DNA of 64,000 nucleotides from Streptomyces sp. B21-105 (GTDB lineage Bacteria > Actinomycetota > Actinomycetes > Streptomycetales > Streptomycetaceae). Of the stretch, positions 1 to 7,805 are shown in pieces. Under the pieces are notes generated by a model that saw only the letters and a list, made by a program, of their open reading frames with translations, did not search any database and had not been told where the DNA came from. Every line of letters begins with the position of its first letter. The stretch's first letter is position 1. Made by a program: the position numbers and the translations under genes. Location: NCBI RefSeq assembly GCF_036898465.1, contig NZ_JARUMJ010000001.1, positions 7,874,001-7,938,000 on the forward strand, given 5' to 3'.

Positions 1-564
1 GATGAAGCCGTCGCCCACCCGGGCCGCGAGGGAGGTCGCCTTCGGGCCGAACCCGGAGACGTCGATGGGGACCGGCTCGTCGGGGACCGTGTACAGGCGG
101 GCGTTCTCCACCGTGTAGTGGGTGCCGTAGTGGCTGACCTCCTCGCCGGTGAACAGCCGGCGCATCACCTGGACGGCCTCCTCCAGCATCTCCAGCCGCA
201 CGTTCGCGGGCGGCCAGGCGTCGCCGAGGATGTGCTCGTTCAGCGCCTCGCCCGAGCCGACGCCGAGCCGGAAACGGCCGTTCGTCATCACCGCGGCCGT
301 CGCGGCGGCCTGTGCCACCACCGCCGGATGCATCCGGACCGTCGGACAGGTCACCGCCGTCTCGACCGGCAGCGACACCGCCTCCGACAGCGCGCCGATC
401 ACCGACCAGACGAACGGGCTCTGGCCCTGCGCGTCGTTCCACGGGTGGTAGTGGTCGGAGATCCACAGCGCGGAGAAGCCGGCCTGCTCGGCCATGCGCG
501 CCTGCTCGACGAGGTCCGCGGGAGCGAACTCCTCGCAGGCCAGGAAGTAGCCGTACTCGGGCAT
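1..564 (-). CDS. LLM-class F420-dependent oxidoreductase (partial)
   Basis: This is the N-terminal 188 residues of a luciferase-like TIM-barrel oxidoreductase; the 3' end lies beyond the window edge. The family reduces or oxidises substrates with the deazaflavin F420, and this subgroup resembles the F420-dependent glucose-6-phosphate dehydrogenase-like proteins of actinobacteria. Visible support is the opening MPEYGYFLACEEFAPADL, the early WISDHYHPW segment and the barrel motif GVGSGEALNEHI. The ATG at 564 has a good Shine-Dalgarno (GGAGG, read on the minus strand, 573-577). It diverges from the genes that follow. The substrate cannot be predicted from this fragment. Confidence 0.85.
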   Translation of the reverse strand, partial: MPEYGYFLACEEFAPADLVEQARMAEQAGFSALWISDHYHPWNDAQGQSPFVWSVIGALSEAVSLPVETAVTCPTVRMHPAVVAQAAATAAVMTNGRFRLGVGSGEALNEHILGDAWPPANVRLEMLEEAVQVMRRLFTGEEVSHYGTHYTVENARLYTVPDEPVPIDVSGFGPKATSLAARVGDGFI

Positions 565-716
565 CAGGGGTACCTCCGAGATCGGGTGGTTCGCTGTCGC
601 CGCCCGAGTAACCCGGGGCTCGGACGGGAAACCGGCGCACGTTTGGCCGCCCCTGCCCGGGGGACGCGGAAACCCTCGCACGCCGGGCACATCGACGACC
701 GGCCGGGCACACCGGC

Positions 717-750
717 GACAACGACAACGACGACAACGACGACAACGACG
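717..750. repeat. Short ACAACG/ACG microsatellite
   Basis: The tract alternates gacaacgac units just upstream of the small gene at 762. It ends in GAGGGG, which may serve as the ribosome binding site of that gene. No other function is evident. Confidence 0.6.
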
Positions 751-761
751 AGGGGAACGAC

Positions 762-1052
762 GTGAACGACCAGAGCCACGCGACCGGCGAGGCCGGCGAA
801 CAGCATCCCTCCCCGGAGGACGACTCCCAGTCGATCACCGCGCCTACGCCCGAGGTGGGGCAGCACGGGGACGGCGCCGCGGGCGCCGCCGGGGACCGGT
901 CGTCGCCGGAGGACGGCTCCCAGTCGATCGACGCGCCGACGCCCGAGGTGGGACAGCGCAGTTCCGGACCGCCGAGGACGTCGCACGACGGCCAGAGCCG
1001 GCCCGTTGCCGGGACCGCCCAGCGCGACGACCGCGCGGAAGGAGACCGCTGA
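762..1052 (+). CDS. Small acidic hypothetical protein with an internal duplication
   Basis: This 96-residue soluble protein of unknown function contains two copies of an 18-residue block, starting SPEDDSQSI near residue 18 and SPEDGSQSI near residue 48, each ending APTPEVGQ. It is rich in Asp, Glu, Gly, Ser and Gln, has no signal peptide or membrane segment, and is probably disordered. The GTG start has GAGGGG seven bases upstream. Its TGA ends 4 nt before the transketolase ATG, so the two are probably co-transcribed. The duplication and tight spacing make it more than a chance reading frame, but no family is recognised. Confidence 0.5.
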   Translation: MNDQSHATGEAGEQHPSPEDDSQSITAPTPEVGQHGDGAAGAAGDRSSPEDGSQSIDAPTPEVGQRSSGPPRTSHDGQSRPVAGTAQRDDRAEGDR

Positions 1053-1056
1053 CCCG

Positions 1057-2904
1057 ATGGACACCGCCGAACTCGTCGAACTCGGACAGCAGTTGAGGGT
1101 GGACAGCGTGCGCGCGTCCGCCGCCGCCGGGTCCGGGCACCCGACGTCCTCGATGTCGGCCGCGGACCTGATGGCCGTCCTGATCGCCCACCACCTCCGC
1201 TACGACTTCGACCGCCCGGCCCACCCCGGCAACGACCGCTTCGTCCTTTCCAAGGGCCACGCCTCCCCGCTGCTGTACTCCGCCTACAAGGCCGCCGGCG
1301 CAGTCGACGACGAGGAACTGCTGACCTTCCGCAGGCTCGGCAGCCGGCTCGAGGGGCACCCCACCCCGCAGCGGCTGCCATGGGTGGAGACGGCCACCGG
1401 ATCGCTCGGCCAGGGCCTGCCGGTGGGCGTCGGCATCGCGCTGGCCGGGAAACGGCTGGAGCACACCGGGTACCGCGTCTGGGTGCTGTGCGGGGACAGC
1501 GAGCTCGCCGAGGGCTCGGTGTGGGAGGCAGCCGAGCACGCGGGCCACGAGCACCTGGACAACCTCACCGCGATCGTCGACGTGAACCGGCTCGGCCAGC
1601 GCGGCCCCACCCGCCACGGCCACGACCTGGACGCCTACGCCCGCCGCTTCCAGGCCTTCGGCTGGCACACGGTCGAGATCGACGGGCACGACGTGGACGC
1701 GATCGACCGCGCGTACGGCGAGGCGCTCTCCACCAGCGGGCAGCCCACCGTGATCCTCGCGCGCACCCTCAAGGGCAAGGGCGTGGCCGAGGTCGAGGAC
1801 CGTGAGGGCCTGCACGGCAAACCGCTGCCGGACGCCGACGAGGCGATCGAGGAGCTCGGCGGCGTCCGCGACCTGCGGGTGCGCGTGCCCGAGCCGCCCG
1901 ACGCCCCGTTGCTGCACTCCGTTCCCTCCGGACAGCCGGACCTGCCCCGCTGGGAGAAGGGCGAGGAGGCGGCGACGCGGGATGCCTTCGGCAAGGCCCT
2001 CGCCGCTCTCGGCGCCGCCCGCGAGGACGTCGTCGCCCTCGACGGCGAGGTCGGCGACTCCACCCGTGCCGAGGCCTTCGCCAAGGAGCACCCCGGCCGC
2101 TTCTTCGAGTGCTACATCGCCGAACAGCAGCTGGTCGCCGCCGCGGTCGGCCTCTCGGCGCGCGGCTGGACGCCGTACGCCTCCACGTTCGCGGCCTTCC
2201 TGAGCCGCGCCCACGACTTCATCCGCATGGCGGCCGTCAGCGGCGCCGGCGTCAACCTGGTCGGCTCCCACGCGGGGGTCGCCATCGGGCAGGACGGCCC
2301 CTCGCAGATGGGCCTGGAGGACCTGGCGATGCTGCGGGCGGTGCATGGTTCGACCGTGCTGTACCCGTGCGACGCCAACCAGACCGCCCGGCTCGTCGCC
2401 ACCATGGCGGACCTGGACGGCGTCCGCTACCTGCGCACCTCGCGCGGCGCCGCGCCGGTGCTCTACGGGCCGGACGAGGAGTTCCCGGTCGGCGGCAGCA
2501 AGGTGCTGCGCTCCTCGGGCCGGGACCGGCTGACGATCGTCGCGGCAGGCGTCACCGTGCACGAGGCGCTGAAGGCCGCCGAGGCGCTCGACGGCGAGGG
2601 CATCGCGGTCCGGGTCGTCGACCTGTACTGCGTCAAGCCCGTCGACCGGGCCACGCTGCGGCGGGCCGCCGAGGAGACCGGCTGCCTGCTGACCGTGGAG
2701 GACCACCATGCGGAGGGCGGCCTCGGGGACGCGGTCCTCGACGCCTTCCTCGACGGCCGCCCGGTGCCCCGCCTGGTGCGTCTCGCCGTCCGGACGATGC
2801 CCGGTTCGGCGAGCCCGGCGGAGCAGCTGCACGCCGCCGGCATCGACGCCGAGTCGATCGCCGCGTCCGCACGGCTGCTGGTGGAGCAGGCGATCACGCC
2901 GTGA
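1057..2904 (+). CDS. Transketolase
   Basis: This 615-residue thiamine-diphosphate enzyme transfers two-carbon ketol units between sugar phosphates in the non-oxidative pentose phosphate pathway. The N-terminal TPP domain has SGHPTSSMSAADLMAVL and the cofactor motif beginning GDSELAEGS and running to the DVNRLGQ segment. The central pyrimidine domain has ECYIAEQQLVAAAVGL, with the conserved catalytic Glu, and a C-terminal transketolase domain follows. It is somewhat shorter than housekeeping transketolases (about 690 residues), so it is likely a second, accessory copy. The ATG at 1057 follows GGAAGGAG at 1037-1044. The stop overlaps the GTG of the next gene (GTGA), indicating translational coupling to the LigD-type polymerase. 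Confidence 0.88.
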   Translation: MDTAELVELGQQLRVDSVRASAAAGSGHPTSSMSAADLMAVLIAHHLRYDFDRPAHPGNDRFVLSKGHASPLLYSAYKAAGAVDDEELLTFRRLGSRLEGHPTPQRLPWVETATGSLGQGLPVGVGIALAGKRLEHTGYRVWVLCGDSELAEGSVWEAAEHAGHEHLDNLTAIVDVNRLGQRGPTRHGHDLDAYARRFQAFGWHTVEIDGHDVDAIDRAYGEALSTSGQPTVILARTLKGKGVAEVEDREGLHGKPLPDADEAIEELGGVRDLRVRVPEPPDAPLLHSVPSGQPDLPRWEKGEEAATRDAFGKALAALGAAREDVVALDGEVGDSTRAEAFAKEHPGRFFECYIAEQQLVAAAVGLSARGWTPYASTFAAFLSRAHDFIRMAAVSGAGVNLVGSHAGVAIGQDGPSQMGLEDLAMLRAVHGSTVLYPCDANQTARLVATMADLDGVRYLRTSRGAAPVLYGPDEEFPVGGSKVLRSSGRDRLTIVAAGVTVHEALKAAEALDGEGIAVRVVDLYCVKPVDRATLRRAAEETGCLLTVEDHHAEGGLGDAVLDAFLDGRPVPRLVRLAVRTMPGSASPAEQLHAAGIDAESIAASARLLVEQAITP

Positions 2905-3842
2905 GCGGCGACGACGTGGGCACGGTGCGCACGGTGCGCGCCGGCCGCCGGACCGTCGAGGTGCACCGGCCGGACAAGGTGCTCTTCCCGGGCGGCGGGG
3001 ACGCGAAGGAGTACACGAAGAGCGACCTCGTCGCCTACTACCGGGCCGTCGCCCCGTTCATGCTGCCGCAGCTGCGCGGCCGTCCGCTGATGCTCGAACG
3101 GCATCCGGACGGCGTCGACGGGCCGCGCTTCATGCAGAAGAACACGCCGGAGCACTACCCGGAGTGGATCACGCGGGTGGAGCTGGCCAAGGAGGGCGGC
3201 ACGGTCTGTCACACCGTGTGCGACGACACCGCCACGCTGGCGTTCCTCGCCGACCAGGCCTGTCTCACCCTGCACCGCTGGCTGTCCCGGTCCGACAGTC
3301 CCGACCGCCCCGACCTGATGGTCTTCGACCTCGACCCGGCCGACGGCTCCCCCTTCGCCGCCGTCCGCGACACGGCCCGGTGGCTGCACGACCTCCTCGG
3401 CGAGCTGCGGCTGCCCGCCGACCTGATGACGACGGGCTCGCGCGGGCTGCACGTCGTCGTCCCGGTCGACGGGCAGGACGACTTCGACGAGGTCCGCCGG
3501 TTCGCCCGCGACGTCGCCGAGCTGCTCGCCGCCGGGCATCCCGACCGGCTGACCACGGCGGCCCGCAAGAAGGACCGCGGGGACCGGCTCTACCTCGACG
3601 TCCAGCGCAACGGGTACGCGCAGACCGCCGTCGCCCCCTACACGGTGCGCGCGCTGCCGGGGGCGCCCGTCGCCACGCCGATCAGCTGGGAGCAGCTCGG
3701 CGACCCCGGCCTCGGCCCGCGCCGCTGGACCATCGCCGACGCCGTCGAGCAGGCCCACACGCGGCCCTGGTCCGGGACGTCGGGACGGGGGCGGGCGCTG
3801 GGCCCGGCCCGGCGCCGGCTCGACGCACTGCGTGGCTCGTGA
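2901..3842 (+). CDS. LigD-type DNA primase-polymerase domain protein (stand-alone)
   Basis: This 313-residue protein matches the polymerase (POL) domain of bacterial NHEJ ligase LigD, an archaeo-eukaryotic-primase fold that adds nucleotides at broken DNA ends. Visible motifs are RPLMLERHPDGVDG near the N terminus, the metal-binding MVFDLDPADG (DxD) and TTGSRGLHVVVPV (the SGxGxH-like motif), followed by LDVQRNGYAQTAVAPYTVRA. There is no ligase or nuclease domain, so it would act with Ku and a separate ligase encoded elsewhere. The GTG start overlaps the transketolase stop by 4 nt. A role in DNA repair during sporulation or stress is inferred from the family. Confidence 0.85.
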   Translation: MSGDDVGTVRTVRAGRRTVEVHRPDKVLFPGGGDAKEYTKSDLVAYYRAVAPFMLPQLRGRPLMLERHPDGVDGPRFMQKNTPEHYPEWITRVELAKEGGTVCHTVCDDTATLAFLADQACLTLHRWLSRSDSPDRPDLMVFDLDPADGSPFAAVRDTARWLHDLLGELRLPADLMTTGSRGLHVVVPVDGQDDFDEVRRFARDVAELLAAGHPDRLTTAARKKDRGDRLYLDVQRNGYAQTAVAPYTVRALPGAPVATPISWEQLGDPGLGPRRWTIADAVEQAHTRPWSGTSGRGRALGPARRRLDALRGS

Positions 3843-3887
3843 AGGTTTGGCCAAGGAAGTTCCGGCCACCCGGAGGAAGAGGTGGCC

Positions 3888-4253
3888 ATGGTGAACACGA
3901 AAAGCACATCGCATACACACAGACCCCACAGGCCGCAGGCACCTCGGCACGGGAAAGGCGGAGACGACGTGGCAGACGACCGGCCGGGCCCCATGGACGT
4001 GCTGCGCCAGGCACGCGCCCAGTTCGCGGAGCTGACCGGCATGACCGCAGAGAGCGTCTCGTCCTTCGAGCAGACCGAGGACGGCTGGGCCCTGGAGATC
4101 GAGGTCATGGAGCTGTCCCGGGTGCCGGACACGATGAGCCTGATGGCGAGCTACCAGGTCGATCTCGATTCCGCGGGCCAGCTCACGGGCTACCGGCGTG
4201 TCCGCCGCTACGAGCGCGGGCGGGCCGACGCACATCGGCAGAGCGGTCGCTAG
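3888..4253 (+). CDS. gvpO: Gas vesicle protein GvpO
   Basis: This is the first gene of the gas-vesicle cluster. The C-terminal 85 residues carry the GvpO signature (DVLRQARAQFAELTGM, then EDGWALEIEVMELSRVPD and YQVDLDSAGQLTGYRRVRRY). GvpO is a small cytoplasmic accessory protein of gas-vesicle formation, known from halophilic archaea and actinobacteria. The ATG at 3888 sits 9 nt after GGAGGA. An internal GTG at 3970 with a purine-rich leader is an alternative start that would give only the conserved domain; the N-terminal 25 residues (His/Arg/Pro-rich) look non-conserved. A 140-bp gap with an unusual repeat separates it from gvpA. Confidence 0.85.
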   Translation: MVNTKSTSHTHRPHRPQAPRHGKGGDDVADDRPGPMDVLRQARAQFAELTGMTAESVSSFEQTEDGWALEIEVMELSRVPDTMSLMASYQVDLDSAGQLTGYRRVRRYERGRADAHRQSGR

Positions 4254-4284
4254 GCCGCCCGCGCGCGCCGCTGCCCGACCGTCC

Positions 4285-4375
4285 ACTTCGAGAACTTCAA
4301 GATCTTCAGCACTCTTCAGCACTCTCAGCATCTTCAAGACTTTCGACACCTTCCAGATCTTCAAGATCTTCAAGA
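4285..4375. repeat. CTTCAAGA-rich direct-repeat tract in the gvpA leader
   Basis: About 90 bp made of reiterated CTTCAAGA / ATCTTCA / CACTCTTCAG units lie immediately upstream of the gvpA ribosome binding site (AAGGAGG, 4376-4382). The tract is markedly AT-richer than its surroundings and includes repeated AGATCT palindromes. It does not resemble coding sequence. It could be a 5'-UTR or regulatory element of gvpA. Confidence 0.75.
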
Positions 4376-4393
4376 CAAGGAGGCTCGGTAGAC

Positions 4394-4834
4394 ATGACCG
4401 TTGTCCCGGCACAACAGACCGGCGGTGGAGGCGGCTCCAGCGGCCTCTACGACGTGCTGGAGCTCGTCCTCGACAGGGGTCTCGTCATCGACGCGTTCGT
4501 GCGTGTGTCCCTGGTCGGCATCGAGATCCTCAAGATCGACGTCAGGGTCGTGGTGGCCAGCGTCGACACCTATCTGCGCTTCGCCGAGGCGTGCAACCGG
4601 CTGGACCTGGAGGCAGGGCCTCGCAAGGACCCGGGCCTGCCCGACCTGGTCGGCGAGATGACCGAGTCCGGCGCCCGCGGCAAGTCCAAGGGAGCGCTGT
4701 CGGGCGCGGCGGAGACCATCTCCGACGCGTTCAAGCAGGCCCGTGACGACGGCTCCTCGGGAGAGCGTGAGCGCGAGACCAGGCCCCGGGCCCGCAAGAC
4801 CACCTCCGCGCGCCGGAAGGAGGAGCAGGAGTGA
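4394..4834 (+). CDS. gvpA: Gas vesicle structural protein GvpA
   Basis: GvpA is the main shell protein of gas vesicles, assembling as a ribbed helix of amphipathic subunits. The GvpA core spans residues 17-75 (GLYDVLELVLDRGLVIDAFV, then VSLVGIEILKIDVRVVVASVDTYL with the final L just beyond) and preserves the beta-hairpin/helix pattern. At 146 residues it is about twice the length of cyanobacterial GvpA: a charged Arg/Lys/Glu-rich tail of about 70 residues follows the core, as in other Streptomyces GvpA proteins. The ATG follows AAGGAGG by 11 nt, the strongest ribosome binding site of the cluster. The stop overlaps the GTG of gvpF. Confidence 0.92.
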   Translation: MTVVPAQQTGGGGGSSGLYDVLELVLDRGLVIDAFVRVSLVGIEILKIDVRVVVASVDTYLRFAEACNRLDLEAGPRKDPGLPDLVGEMTESGARGKSKGALSGAAETISDAFKQARDDGSSGERERETRPRARKTTSARRKEEQE

Positions 4835-5595
4835 GCACCTACGTCTACGGCATCGTCGCGAGTTCCCACCCGGCCCTTCCCGACGGTCTGGCCGGGGTCG
4901 GCGAGCCGCCGCTGCCGGTGCGCGTCCTGACCGAGGGCGAGCTGGCGGCGATCGTCAGCGACGCCCCCGAGGGGCTGCGGCCCAAGCGCAGGGAGCTGCT
5001 CGCCCACCAGACCGTGCTCGCCGAGGCGGGCGCCGGCGGCTGCGTGCTGCCCATGCGGTTCGGCAGTGTCGCACCCGACGACAGCTCCGTCACCGGGGTC
5101 CTCGCCGAGCGCGCCGAGCACTACAAGGAACGGCTGGACGTCCTCGAGGGCCGCGTGGAGTACAACGTCAAGGCCTCGCACGTCGAGGAGGCCGTGCTGC
5201 ACCAGGTGATGGCCGAGAGCCCCGAACTGCGTGGCCTGGCCGAGGCCAACCGTCAGTCCGGCGGCGGCAGTTACGAGCAGCGGCTGCAGCTCGGCGAGAT
5301 GGTGGCCGCCGCGGTCAAGGCCAGGGAGGCCGAGGACGCGGCCGATGTGCGCGAGCACCTCGAGCCGCTCGCCGCGCACGTCAGCGCGGGCCCCGAGTCC
5401 ACGGGCTGGCTGGTCAACGTGTCCTTCCTGGTGGACCGGGACTCGGCGGCCGGGTTCCTGGAGGCCGCGGAGGAACTCCGCAAGGGCCGTCCGCACCTGG
5501 AGCTGCGGGTCAACGGGCCGCTGCCGCCGTACAGCTTCGTCGAGCCCGGCCCGGCCGAACCCGGGTCCGAACCCGTGAGCACAACCCGGGAGTAG
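4831..5595 (+). CDS. gvpF: Gas vesicle protein GvpF
   Basis: This 254-residue GvpF/GvpL-family protein is a cytoplasmic assembly factor that in other systems binds GvpA and stops its premature aggregation. The family hallmark is the opening STYVYGIVASSHPALP, the central PMRFGSVAPDD segment and the C-terminal NGPLPPYSF motif that closes the family fold. The GTG at 4831 overlaps the gvpA stop by 4 nt. The last 15 residues are Pro/Glu-rich and probably disordered. A second family member, GvpL, is encoded downstream. Confidence 0.9.
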   Translation: MSTYVYGIVASSHPALPDGLAGVGEPPLPVRVLTEGELAAIVSDAPEGLRPKRRELLAHQTVLAEAGAGGCVLPMRFGSVAPDDSSVTGVLAERAEHYKERLDVLEGRVEYNVKASHVEEAVLHQVMAESPELRGLAEANRQSGGGSYEQRLQLGEMVAAAVKAREAEDAADVREHLEPLAAHVSAGPESTGWLVNVSFLVDRDSAAGFLEAAEELRKGRPHLELRVNGPLPPYSFVEPGPAEPGSEPVSTTRE

Positions 5596-5602
5596 GCGTG
5601 TC

Positions 5603-5866
5603 ATGGGACTCATCTCAGAGGTGCTCCTGCTGCCGTTCGCCCCGGTCCGCGGCAGCGGCTGGGTGATCGGCCAGGTACTGAAGGAGGCCGAGCGGATCTA
5701 CTACGACCCGAGCACTGTTCGGGCTGAACTCGCCCGTCTGGAGGAGCAGTTGGACGCCGGTGAGATCACGGAGGAGGAGTTCGACCGGCAGGAGGACGAA
5801 CTTCTCGACCGGATGGAGATCGCGACGCGCAGAAGCGCGGGAACGGACGACGGGTGGGCAGGATGA
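5603..5866 (+). CDS. gvpG: Gas vesicle protein GvpG
   Basis: This 87-residue GvpG-family accessory protein opens with the signature MGLISEVLLLPFAPVRG and then becomes a strongly charged helix (ELARLEEQLDAGEITEEEFD), the usual GvpG layout. GvpG is thought to support shell assembly together with GvpF/L. It lies 7 nt after gvpF and its stop overlaps the start of gvpY (ATGA at 5863-5866). Confidence 0.9.
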   Translation: MGLISEVLLLPFAPVRGSGWVIGQVLKEAERIYYDPSTVRAELARLEEQLDAGEITEEEFDRQEDELLDRMEIATRRSAGTDDGWAG

Positions 5867-6579
5867 ACCGAATGGGATTGGGCCTCGCGGTAGGCGCCGG
5901 GTACCTCCTCGGACGTACCAAGAAGCTGAAGCTCGCTTTGGCCGTGGGCTCGTTCGTGGCGGGCAAGAAGTTGAACCTGACGCCCAAGGGCATCGGCGAG
6001 CTGGTCTCCCAGCAGCTGAAGGAGAACCCGCAGTTCAAGGAGATCGGCGACCAGCTCCGCAACGACCTGCGCGGCGTCGGCAAGGCGGCCTCCGGGGCGA
6101 TGGTCGAGCGGCAGATCGAGGCTCTGGCCGACCGTCTGCACGGCCGCACCGCCGAGGTGCGCGACCAGCTCGAGGGCGTCGTGCCGGGCAAGGACGCGGA
6201 CGACGAGGCGGACGAGGAGTACGACGAGCCTCAGGACACCGCTGAGGACGAGGACGCCGAGGACGAGGCCGCCGAGGACACGGCGGAGGACGACGAAGCC
6301 GAGGACACGGCCGAGGACGACGAAGAGGACGACCAGGACGAGGAGGAGGCGCCGCCGAGGAGGACCGCGGCCAGGAAGGCGCCGGCCAGGAAGGCGCCGG
6401 CCAAGAAGTCGGCGAAGAAGGCACCGGCGAAGAAGGCGCCCGCCAGGAAGGCCTCTGCCCGCACGTCGGCCGCGAAGAAGACCGCGTCGGCCGGGAAGCC
6501 GGGCGCGAGGACCGCAGCGAAGACCGCCTCGGGCACCACGTCCCGGTCCCGGCGGCCGAAGGGAGGCGGCGACCGATGA
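5863..6579 (+). CDS. gvpY: Gas vesicle cluster protein GvpY
   Basis: This 238-residue protein occupies the gvpY position of Streptomyces clusters. A small hydrophobic N terminus (GLGLAVGAGYLLGRTKKLKL) is followed by a helical region to about residue 105. Next comes an almost purely acidic stretch of Asp/Glu/Ala (about 108-165), and finally a Lys/Ala/Pro tail with repeated KAPA/RKAPA units that resembles histone H1. Opposite charges in one tail suggest self-association or bridging to GvpZ, but the function is unknown. The ATG at 5863 was chosen because of its 4-nt overlap with gvpG; a GTG at 5854 is also possible. Confidence 0.75.
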   Translation: MNRMGLGLAVGAGYLLGRTKKLKLALAVGSFVAGKKLNLTPKGIGELVSQQLKENPQFKEIGDQLRNDLRGVGKAASGAMVERQIEALADRLHGRTAEVRDQLEGVVPGKDADDEADEEYDEPQDTAEDEDAEDEAAEDTAEDDEAEDTAEDDEEDDQDEEEAPPRRTAARKAPARKAPAKKSAKKAPAKKAPARKASARTSAAKKTASAGKPGARTAAKTASGTTSRSRRPKGGGDR

Positions 6580-7805
6580 CCGAGACTCTCGGATCCGCCA
6601 AGTCCGCGACGTCCGCGGCTTCCGACACCGCGGGCAAGACAGCCGGCAGCAACGGCAACCCGCTCTCGGGACTGGCTCACAGCGAGGCCGCCGACCGGCT
6701 CAAGGAGGAGGTACAGGAATACCTCGCCGCCCAGGCCACGCGCCTGCTGACCGGCGTCGGCCACAAGCTCGGCGACACCACGTCCAAGCTCAACGACATC
6801 GCCGAGGGCAACAGCCCCGGTTTCGCCAAACTCGCCCTCGACGGCGGTAAGAAGCTCGCCGAGGGCAAGGGGCCGCTGCGCTCCGCGCTGGAACTCGGCG
6901 CCTCACGGGCCAAGGACAAGGTGACCGGCGCCTTCAAGAGCCTCGGTGGCGGCAAGGGCAAGAAGAGCGCGGGCAAGAAGCCGACCGTGATCATGGAGGC
7001 GATCGATGTCGGCGTACCGCTGCGCACCGCCTACGACCAGTGGACCCAGTACAAGGACTTCAGCACCTTCGCCAAGGGCGTCAAGAGCGCGAACCGCGCC
7101 GACGACACCACCAGCGACTGGCAGGCGAAGATCTTCTGGTCCAGCCGTAGCTGGAAGGGCAAGACCACCGAACAGGTGCCGGACGACCGGATCGCCTGGA
7201 CGTCGGAGGGCGCCAAGGGCACCACGAAGGGCGTCGTCTCCTTCCACGAACTCGCCGAGAACCTCACCCGCGTCGTGCTCGTCATCGAGTACTACCCCTC
7301 GGGCCTGTTCGAGAAGACCGGCAACATCTGGCGTGCCCAGGGCCGCCGTGCCCGTCTCGACCTGAAGAACTTCGCCCGCTTCATCACCATCAAGGGGGAG
7401 GCCGAGGACAGCTGGCGCGGCGAGATCCGCGACGGCGAGGTCGTCACCTCCCACGAGGACGCGGTGGCCGAGGAGGAGGAGCAGGAGAACCGGGGCGACG
7501 ACGAGAACGAGGAAGCCGAGGCCCGCGCGGACGACGGCGACGCCGAGGACGGCGACGAGCCGCGGGATGCCGAGGACGTCCGCCGGGAGGACGATGAGGA
7601 GGACGACGAGGACGCCCCGTACGCCGAGGACGAGTACGAGGACGCCGACGAGGCCGAGGACGAGGCGTACGACGACGAGGAGCAGCCCGAAGCGGAAGAG
7701 GGCGGCGAGCCGGCGGACGCCGAGGCCGAGGCCGAGTACGAGGAGTACGACGAGGAGGAGCCCGAGGACGAGGACGTGGCGGACGAGCGCAGGAGCCGTC
7801 GATGA
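6576..7805 (+). CDS. gvpZ: Gas vesicle cluster protein GvpZ (SRPBCC/START-like domain)
   Basis: This 409-residue protein has three parts. An N-terminal helical region of about 130 residues contains GKGKKSAGKK. A polyketide-cyclase/dehydrase-type SRPBCC domain spans about 133-275 (PTVIMEAIDVGVPLRTAYDQ, TEQVPDDRIAWTSEGAKGTT, FHELAENLTRVVLVIEYYPS). A C-terminal tail of about 120 residues consists mostly of Glu and Asp. SRPBCC folds bind hydrophobic ligands, so a role in handling hydrophobic shell subunits or membrane lipid is an inference. The start overlaps gvpY by 4 nt (ATGA) and the stop overlaps gvpJ in the same way. The acidic tail is separated by frame only from gvpJ. Confidence 0.8.
   Translation: MTETLGSAKSATSAASDTAGKTAGSNGNPLSGLAHSEAADRLKEEVQEYLAAQATRLLTGVGHKLGDTTSKLNDIAEGNSPGFAKLALDGGKKLAEGKGPLRSALELGASRAKDKVTGAFKSLGGGKGKKSAGKKPTVIMEAIDVGVPLRTAYDQWTQYKDFSTFAKGVKSANRADDTTSDWQAKIFWSSRSWKGKTTEQVPDDRIAWTSEGAKGTTKGVVSFHELAENLTRVVLVIEYYPSGLFEKTGNIWRAQGRRARLDLKNFARFITIKGEAEDSWRGEIRDGEVVTSHEDAVAEEEEQENRGDDENEEAEARADDGDAEDGDEPRDAEDVRREDDEEDDEDAPYAEDEYEDADEAEDEAYDDEEQPEAEEGGEPADAEAEAEYEEYDEEEPEDEDVADERRSRR

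Noticed and set aside
844..2832. A 662-residue open frame antisense to the transketolase
   Set aside because: It is a GC-rich shadow frame with Arg/Gly/Ala/Val bias, no ribosome binding site and no domain, whereas the plus-strand transketolase has every motif.
4254..4393. Coding sequence in the gvpA leader
   Set aside because: The possible peptide (IFKTFDTFQIFKIFK) only reflects the nucleotide repeat, and the frame has no start with a ribosome binding site.
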